From: Nitrosomonas sp. Nm166
GTDB lineage: Bacteria; Pseudomonadota; Gammaproteobacteria; Burkholderiales; Nitrosomonadaceae
Assembly (NCBI RefSeq): GCF_900112825.1
Contig: NZ_FONE01000011.1
Coordinates: 1-64,000 of the forward strand
Direction: 5' to 3'
DNA length: 64,000 bases
The position numbers were made by a program, and so were the translations under genes. The notes under the pieces were generated by a model. The model was given only the letters and a program-made list of their open reading frames with translations. It made no database searches and was not told the origin of the DNA. Positions 59,221 through 64,000 of this stretch are shown piece after piece (the first letter of the stretch is position 1; every line of letters begins with the position of its first letter).

Positions 59221-59613
59221 TTAAAGTCCCTTGTTGCCAGAATGTTCTGTTTTTGCTGTCGTAAAATCACGGTTTTGTTCCATTGCCATTCTTCTGTGAA
59301 GATCAGCATTATCCAGATTTTCCTTTAGAGCTTTTTCGTATTCGCGAATATTAGCTGAAGCATGTGATCTCACATCCTGTCCTTGCCGCCCAAAATAATA
59401 GGGATGTGCTTCATATTCTTTAAGTACTTCAAGATTCTCTTGTAATCTTACCTTTGCTTCCTTGGCTAAATTTTCGTAATGTTTGACTAATGCTTGATGA
59501 TCATTACCAGCAACCTCGGTTTGTGCAGCAACAGATGCGTTCATTTGTGCGCCGAAAGCTAATAAGGCAATTGCAAGTACAGATAATTTTGCTGAGAATT
59601 TGAATGATTGCAT
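59221..59613 (-). CDS. Small secreted helical protein, unknown
   Basis: From ATG 59613, set by the GGAGGA box, the protein is 130 residues with a signal peptide (FSAKLSVLAIALLAFGAQMN then ASVAAQ). The mature part is helical and charged: LVKHYENLAKEAKVRLQENL, EVLKEYEAHPYYFGRQGQDV, RSHASANIREYEKALKENLD. It probably sits in the periplasm. I do not recognise a characterised family. Its upstream DNA carries three copies of a repeat (59685-59742) that is also found ahead of the neighbouring porin gene, so the two may be co-regulated. An alternative start at 59655 lies over part of the leader and is less likely. Confidence 0.7.
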   Translation of the reverse strand: MQSFKFSAKLSVLAIALLAFGAQMNASVAAQTEVAGNDHQALVKHYENLAKEAKVRLQENLEVLKEYEAHPYYFGRQGQDVRSHASANIREYEKALKENLDNADLHRRMAMEQNRDFTTAKTEHSGNKGL

Positions 59614-59684
59614 GATAAATTCCTCCAGATATAAATACAATCCAACGGTAGGCATCGTAACTTAGCTAATAGACTGTGTATATT

Positions 59685-59742
59685 GGGGAAACTATTGTTT
59701 TCCTATTAGGGAAACCATTGTTTTTTCCTAAGGAAAACCATT
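59685..59742 (-). repeat. Three phased repeats ahead of the 59613 gene
   Basis: The motif GGAAACTATT recurs as GGAAACTATTG (from 59687), GGAAACCATTG (from 59710) and GGAAAACCATT (from 59732), at spacings of 23 and 22 bases, about two DNA turns. Copies two and three are joined by the near-palindrome TTTTCC-TAA-GGAAAA. They lie 74-130 bases ahead of the gene start. The sequence is seen; a regulator-binding role is inferred. Confidence 0.65.
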
Positions 59743-59856
59743 AAAGAGCTCAATTCAAAGGATAAGTTTGCTTCATGATCTGTGCGAATAAAACGATTAC
59801 CTGAAACTCCGCAGCTTAGAGAGTTGCTAGCCTATTGCTATTTCCGCTGACTAGAA

Positions 59857-61176
59857 TCAGAAGGGAATAGTTGCATCTAGTGAGAACAGGAATTGATCTT
59901 TTCTGCCATCAAATGGCCGGAACGCCATATCAATACCATCTGCTCTATCATAGCGAATATTTTTCCGAATACTAATATTACGCACTGATTTCCAGCCTAT
60001 TCCTAACCTTTTTGCTGGCTTCCAGTTCATGCCTAGCGTGACTGCGTAATAATCTGCAGGTGCACTGATAAAAGGGATATTGCCTGCATAACTGACACCC
60101 TTATTATTAAGTGCGGAAAGTATTCGATAAGGTGAGAAAACACGCCAACCATTCCGGTCATGAAATCGCTCCGCACGTATACCGATGGACAAATCACGGA
60201 GCAGGTCGTACGTGAGGTGCGTGTTGATGCTATACCATGCCGCATTCTGGATCCCTCCGGGCAGATTGATGTTGGCGGCCCAGCCGTGCGTATGGTGTAA
60301 TACCATATGGGTTTTGGGCGTGATCCAATGCTGTAGGACAGTGCTATACATGATCCAGGGTTCACCCACTGCTGTTTGCCCATAGGTTCCACCAAGTTGC
60401 GCCAAGGTTCTTTTATCGTTACTGGTCCACAGGATATTCGCTAAACCACCCCAGTTATCCAATTGTTTATCAAAGCCACCATCCCAACCGCCGGTCGCGC
60501 TGCCGGTGGTTGCACCACCTTGTACCATCCAGTTTTGATTGATGGTATAGCTGCCAAGAAAGCCGGTGTGCGTGAATGGTTCACCACTGTTCAGAATATA
60601 AGCGCGGGTATAAAAGAAATTATCTGGAGCAGGGACTGTTTCATAGCCAAGTGGTGTATAGAAATGCCCAGCCTTAATATTAAGGCCATTGCCAAGCGGC
60701 ATATAGGCCTCCAGATAAGCCTGGGGCAACGCGATTCCATAAGTGCGGGTTGAGTTACAGCATAAATTGAGATCCCAGTTGCCACGGTCCGACGGTTCAC
60801 CCGTATTCTCATCGAAAGCGGAAATGCCAAAAGCCTGTGTATAGATAGCGTCAGTACCAAATAGAAAATCAAAGCGGCCGCCGATATCCCATTTAGTGCC
60901 TTCTGATTCGACGTTGCGTTGTAAATATAAATTGAGCTGGTTTAACTGAAACCGGTTAGCTCGATCCGCAAAAGTAACTGCGCCATTGAAGCCATCCGAA
61001 GGATTGTTTGCATTATAGGTTGCACCGCCATTGATCCAGCCGCCGAATTCCAAGCCGCTTTGTTGGTAAAGATTGGTTAGACTATTAGCGTACGCAGTAT
61101 TCAAATCTACAAAAATCAGTAGCGTTGCGATTGCTGCGAATGCCATCGTATTATTATTTTTAGATATGTGTTTCAT
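59857..61176 (-). CDS. Outer-membrane beta-barrel porin
   Basis: From ATG 61176 (AAGGAAGAG ribosome site) the protein is 439 residues; an ATG at 61209 would add eleven. It has a signal peptide (MAFAAIATLLIFVDLNTAYA) and then a barrel of alternating residues with many aromatic girdle positions: GLEFGGWINGGATYNANNPS, NRFQLNQLNLYLQRNVESEG, LNIKAGHFYTPLGYETV, GFLGSYTINQNWMVQGGATT, and a final strand ending LDATIPF. This matches the BBP2-like (OmpL-type) porin family. The substrate is unknown. The gene ends 201 bases before the next minus-strand start region and is preceded by a tandem repeat array. Confidence 0.85.
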   Translation of the reverse strand: MKHISKNNNTMAFAAIATLLIFVDLNTAYANSLTNLYQQSGLEFGGWINGGATYNANNPSDGFNGAVTFADRANRFQLNQLNLYLQRNVESEGTKWDIGGRFDFLFGTDAIYTQAFGISAFDENTGEPSDRGNWDLNLCCNSTRTYGIALPQAYLEAYMPLGNGLNIKAGHFYTPLGYETVPAPDNFFYTRAYILNSGEPFTHTGFLGSYTINQNWMVQGGATTGSATGGWDGGFDKQLDNWGGLANILWTSNDKRTLAQLGGTYGQTAVGEPWIMYSTVLQHWITPKTHMVLHHTHGWAANINLPGGIQNAAWYSINTHLTYDLLRDLSIGIRAERFHDRNGWRVFSPYRILSALNNKGVSYAGNIPFISAPADYYAVTLGMNWKPAKRLGIGWKSVRNISIRKNIRYDRADGIDMAFRPFDGRKDQFLFSLDATIPF

Positions 61177-61249
61177 CTCTTCCTTATGTTTCTGATCGTG
61201 ATAATTCAAAGTAGAATGATAGTCGATCTCATCGCAATTAATATGGCAT

Positions 61250-61347
61250 ATACCAGGGTAACTATTGGAATATATACCAAGGAAACTATTAGGATGTATA
61301 CCAAGGAAACTATTATTATTAACTAAGGAAAACTATTAGGTTTCCTT
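61250..61347 (-). repeat. 24-bp tandem repeats ahead of the porin gene
   Basis: Three units begin ATACC at 61250, 61274 and 61298, exactly 24 bases apart, and read ATACCAxGGxAACTATT with small changes. A fourth, diverged copy (AAGGAAAACTATT at 61325) is part of an inverted repeat AAGGAAA/TTTCCTT (61325-61347). The array lies 74-170 bases upstream of the porin start. The shared core GGAAACTATT also occurs in the array at 59685-59742. The rest of the 61177-61478 gap holds the leader and nothing else recognised. Confidence 0.75.
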
Positions 61348-61478
61348 CTGTTTGATAAAAAACTGAGAATGATTAAATAGCCGCCTCTAAAAAAAAGCAC
61401 GCAATCATTATCTTGGGGAGATTGAATTTGAAATTTTCCCTGATTGGAGAAAATAACATTCATTGATTGGAGTTTTGA

Positions 61479-62505
61479 TCAGCAGGTTGAGATAATGGCT
61501 ATTTTTCTCCGCCGAAAAAACAGCCAAAGTTTGGCTGCGCTGCCATGCGATGCTTCAACATGACGCAGTATTTCCGGTAACGTATGACTGTTATGTTGGT
61601 TTTGTTCGTGACTGATCACGCCAACGATCAAATTACCTTGCGCGGTACTGGCGATGGATGTCTTGCTGCCGTATTTGTATTGTTTATGGTTTTTTCCCTT
61701 AGCCACACAGTACACTTGCGGTTCATGCAACGAGTAGATCTTGTTTGTATCCTTCGGCTGCTGCTTTAGAACTCGCTCATACAGTAGAAAATCCTTTTGA
61801 TAGCGCTCAAACAAACAGTATTGCGGCAATTCTCTGCGTAATTCCCGTATCAAAATACCGGTAATGGTTCTCAATCGTTTGAGTGCCAGTTTTGCCTTCG
61901 CTCTTTTGGTAACGTGACGAAAATGCCGGATAGCCAAGCGCAATGATTTCACTTCTTTGACGAAGTACGCCGCTGAGAGACGCCATATGCTTTACCGATC
62001 TTGTTCAAGCGATTAATGATTCTGATCGCCAGTTTGCTATCTATCGGATAAGTAATGTTCTTTTCTTGCACCGTCGTATCAATATGAACCGTATCTTCCA
62101 ACGCTGCATGCCCATGCAAACCAACGCTCATCCGGAAAATTCTCTCAACCCCTTCAGCGCCGGTGCGTTTACGAAAATGCACCAGTTTGGTACTGTGGCA
62201 AGGCAATCTTCGCTGGAATTCCCTCATGCCGCAAAATGCCTGCAGTCAAGATTGCGTTTCCACTACAACACCACCGTTTCACTCAAATTCTCCCATTGCT
62301 TCAGGAGCAATAACCCAACCATCAACCGGATCGGCTTGCTGGGTGCGCCTACTCCTTCAGTGTAGTGAATTGAAAATGCTTTCTCAAACTCATGCCGCGG
62401 TATTTCCAATGCCAGTTTTAGCAGTGGATCAGCACGATCAAGTTGCAAGAGCAGGTCAGTTTCAAACAAACCAGGTTGATGGAACGTTTCACTCGGTGTG
62501 AGCAT
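61479..62505 (-). pseudogene. IS5-family transposase remnant, truncated
   Basis: Read from 62505 on the minus strand, three frames rebuild one transposase: MLTPSETFHQPGLFETDLLL to LKQWENLSETVVL then a TAG (where Gln is expected), the next frame from about 62227 (MREFQRRLPCHSTKLVHFRK, HIDTTVQEKNITYPIDSKLA), and a third from about 61952 (KSLRLAIRHFRHVTKRAKAK to LPEILRHVEASHGSAAK). Downstream, the expected third-acidic-residue part (CDRGYRG onward) is missing and replaced by unrelated codons, so the 3' third of the gene is gone. This is an old remnant. No second inverted repeat was identified, which suggests a one-sided deletion. Confidence 0.8.
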
Positions 62506-62821
62506 CGGTCACTATTTCGACCGGAAATAAGCGACAATTTTAGCATTTATGGTAGACTTGATCTGCCCCAATTAGAATATTCATACTATATATCAGATAG
62601 TTGGGAGTATTTCAGGGATGACTAAATAATGTAAAAAAGTGGCGCTTGTCCTTTATTGCTCTGCTTCTTGCTATCGATGATTCGGGGGATGATGAAATTT
62701 GATCATCAGCTTTATACGTACTGGGTGATCTCTAGCTATCTAATCAAGAGAATATCTTCAGTAGCATATTGTCTTTATGGATGCATCCTGCCCTGCAGCT
62801 TGAATTAAAGTTTCAACTTAA
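62506..62821. other. Region between IS remnant and CAP-RTX gene
   Basis: These 316 bases contain no gene that I can support. They include the former upstream end of the transposase on the left and the downstream side of the CAP-RTX gene on the right. No strong terminator or terminal repeat was identified. Confidence 0.5.
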
Positions 62822-64000
62822 TCAAACAACATAAAAATCTGCATTGGTCAGGACAAGTCCACCGGTTAGTTGGGCGAACTGCTGGGTAGTTGCGCCACCG
62901 ATACCGTCGGCGTCATAGCTGAGAGCGCCAGTTTGTGCGTTGTAAATGACCCGATCCGTGCTATCGTGTGCTTGCGTACCAATGTAGAAAGCAGCAGCGT
63001 TGAGCGTGCCTGTAGTAGTTAGGTTGGTAAAAATAGCGTTTTGCAAATAGATGACATCGTCGACCGGAGTAAAATCGGTAATTTTGTCGACAGTACCAAC
63101 TAATTTTGCATTAAATACCAAAATATCTTTACCTGTTCCACCTGTTAAAGTGTCTGTCCCTGAGTTGCCCCATAGTTTGTCGTCACCGCTGCCACCATCA
63201 ATTTTGTCATTGCCTGCGGAACCATAGAGTTTATCCGAGCCATCTAACCCAGAAATGACATCATCGCCAGAAGTTCCACTCAACGTATCTGAACCTGATG
63301 TGCCAGAGATCGTGTTAGGTGTTGGATTACTTGGGTTACTGGTGGTAGTTGGATCGATCAGATCCAGCTTTACATTTTTGCTGCCGATGCTGACTTGTTG
63401 CGCTGTAGTAAATCCGTTGCTAGAGAAACTGACGGTATAGTTTCCGGAAGCGAGAGTCAATTCATAACCCCCCGCCGGACTAGTCTGTACCGTTGTGATG
63501 GCGCCGGTTGTATTATTTTTTGCACTGACGGCGAAGCTACCCAATCCTTCATTAATATCGTAGCGCTTATCCCCATCCAGGTCGTCAAATGCAACACCAG
63601 TCAGAAAAGAATTAGTTCCAGTCCGGGCAAAGTCTTGCGTGACGAAGGCGCCTTCGTAACTTTTGTACGAACCGACCTCTAGACCAACCCCAATTTCACG
63701 GAAATTGTCATTTAAGATATTGGCTCTATGGCCAGATGAATTCATCAACGAGGTGTGCAATTGCTCTACTTCGTCTACCAGACCAGATGGTGTGCGGGTG
63801 CTCCTCCAAGCGATATTTTCTCCCCAGGTCCAAGAACCAGAAAATGTGTAACCTGCTGCCTCCATACGATCACCAGCGCTCGATCCACCTGCGCCTGTAT
63901 GAGAGAAAGTATCGGTTGCGATCATCCAGCTGCTATGATTTTCTGCCGCTTCGTTCAGATTACCATCAAAGGCAAGAGGTTGAGCACCAACCTTAGCTCG
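62822..64000 (-). CDS. CAP-domain RTX protein, N-terminus beyond window
   Basis: The frame is open from base 64000 down to the stop at 62822, 392 residues in the window; the start lies outside. The first part is a CAP/SCP domain: ENHSSWMIATDTFSHTG, AAGYTFSGSWTWGENIAW, SGHRANILNDNFREIGVGLE. Then a beta-rich domain (GVAFDDLDGDKRYDINEGLG), and from about residue 228 RTX-type Gly/Asp-rich calcium repeats (GTSGSDTLSGTSGDDVISGL, GSAGNDKIDGGSGDDKLWGN). The C-terminus (after LVFNAKLVGTVDKITDFTPV) resembles the type I secretion signal region. It is probably exported by a type I system and active outside the cell. Confidence 0.88.
   Translation of the reverse strand, partial: RAKVGAQPLAFDGNLNEAAENHSSWMIATDTFSHTGAGGSSAGDRMEAAGYTFSGSWTWGENIAWRSTRTPSGLVDEVEQLHTSLMNSSGHRANILNDNFREIGVGLEVGSYKSYEGAFVTQDFARTGTNSFLTGVAFDDLDGDKRYDINEGLGSFAVSAKNNTTGAITTVQTSPAGGYELTLASGNYTVSFSSNGFTTAQQVSIGSKNVKLDLIDPTTTSNPSNPTPNTISGTSGSDTLSGTSGDDVISGLDGSDKLYGSAGNDKIDGGSGDDKLWGNSGTDTLTGGTGKDILVFNAKLVGTVDKITDFTPVDDVIYLQNAIFTNLTTTGTLNAAAFYIGTQAHDSTDRVIYNAQTGALSYDADGIGGATTQQFAQLTGGLVLTNADFYVV

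Noticed and set aside
61250-61347. Tandem repeats as a CRISPR array
   Set aside because: Units are only 24 bp with no unique spacers and no cas genes nearby.

Overview
The window looks like chromosomal DNA of a betaproteobacterium close to Nitrosomonas. I infer this from gene order (dapF-DUF484-xerC-hslVU; dusB-fis-purH-purD; a complete flgA / flgBCDEFGHIJKL block), from the protein sequences, and from a PEP-CTERM surface protein. The base composition is moderately AT-rich. No ammonia-oxidation gene lies in the window, so the genus is an inference. No rRNA, tRNA or CRISPR array was seen.

Layout. 0-6 kb: the tail of an unknown gene with a strong terminator, a small membrane protein, a broken GNAT acetyltransferase, then dapF-DUF484-xerC (cell wall/lysine precursor and chromosome dimer resolution) and the HslVU protease. 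6-7.4 kb: three small minus-strand genes (a secreted peptide-sized protein, an Mth938-like protein, a stand-alone acyl carrier protein). 7.5-19 kb: the flagellar rod/hook cluster, with flgA divergent from flgB-flgL; a sigma-54-like site lies ahead of flgB and weaker sigma-28-like sites lie ahead of flgA and flgK. 19-24.5 kb: the minus-strand purine/tRNA operon dusB-fis-purH-purD and a ubiquinone-type flavin hydroxylase. 24.8-29 kb: ankyrin and Sel1 repeat proteins, an adhesin-E-like protein and the Kup potassium transporter. 29.26-30.11 kb: a dead IS5-like insertion with terminal repeats and a TAA target duplication. 30.2-39.2 kb: nnr, purL, a ChaN-PDZ protein and an M1-like metallopeptidase. 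39.5-47.7 kb: a PEP-CTERM protein, a DUF2130 coiled-coil protein, a large hybrid histidine kinase converging on a receiver-EAL protein (stop codons overlap), and a CDP-alcohol phosphatidyltransferase. 47.8-57.9 kb: an EEP-family phosphoesterase/nuclease, a fragment of an extradiol dioxygenase, an Hsp33 homologue lacking half its zinc cysteines, several small membrane or unknown proteins, a Kef/YbaL-type antiporter paired with a 638-residue glycine-zipper membrane protein, and an ExeA-like ATPase overlapping an OmpA-domain protein. 58-64 kb is accessory and decayed: a four-frameshift SPFH pseudogene, a small secreted protein and a beta-barrel porin whose upstream regions carry the same tandem repeat, a truncated IS5-family transposase, and a CAP-domain RTX protein that runs off the window edge.

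The housekeeping blocks are intact and conventional. The signals most worth following are the helically phased tandem repeats shared by the two neighbouring minus-strand genes at 59.6 and 61.2 kb, the ExeA-like ATPase/OmpA pair that may replace a one-protein peptidoglycan-binding ATPase, the unknown 638-residue membrane protein linked to an antiporter, the cysteine-depleted Hsp33, and the unusually high number of freshly broken genes.
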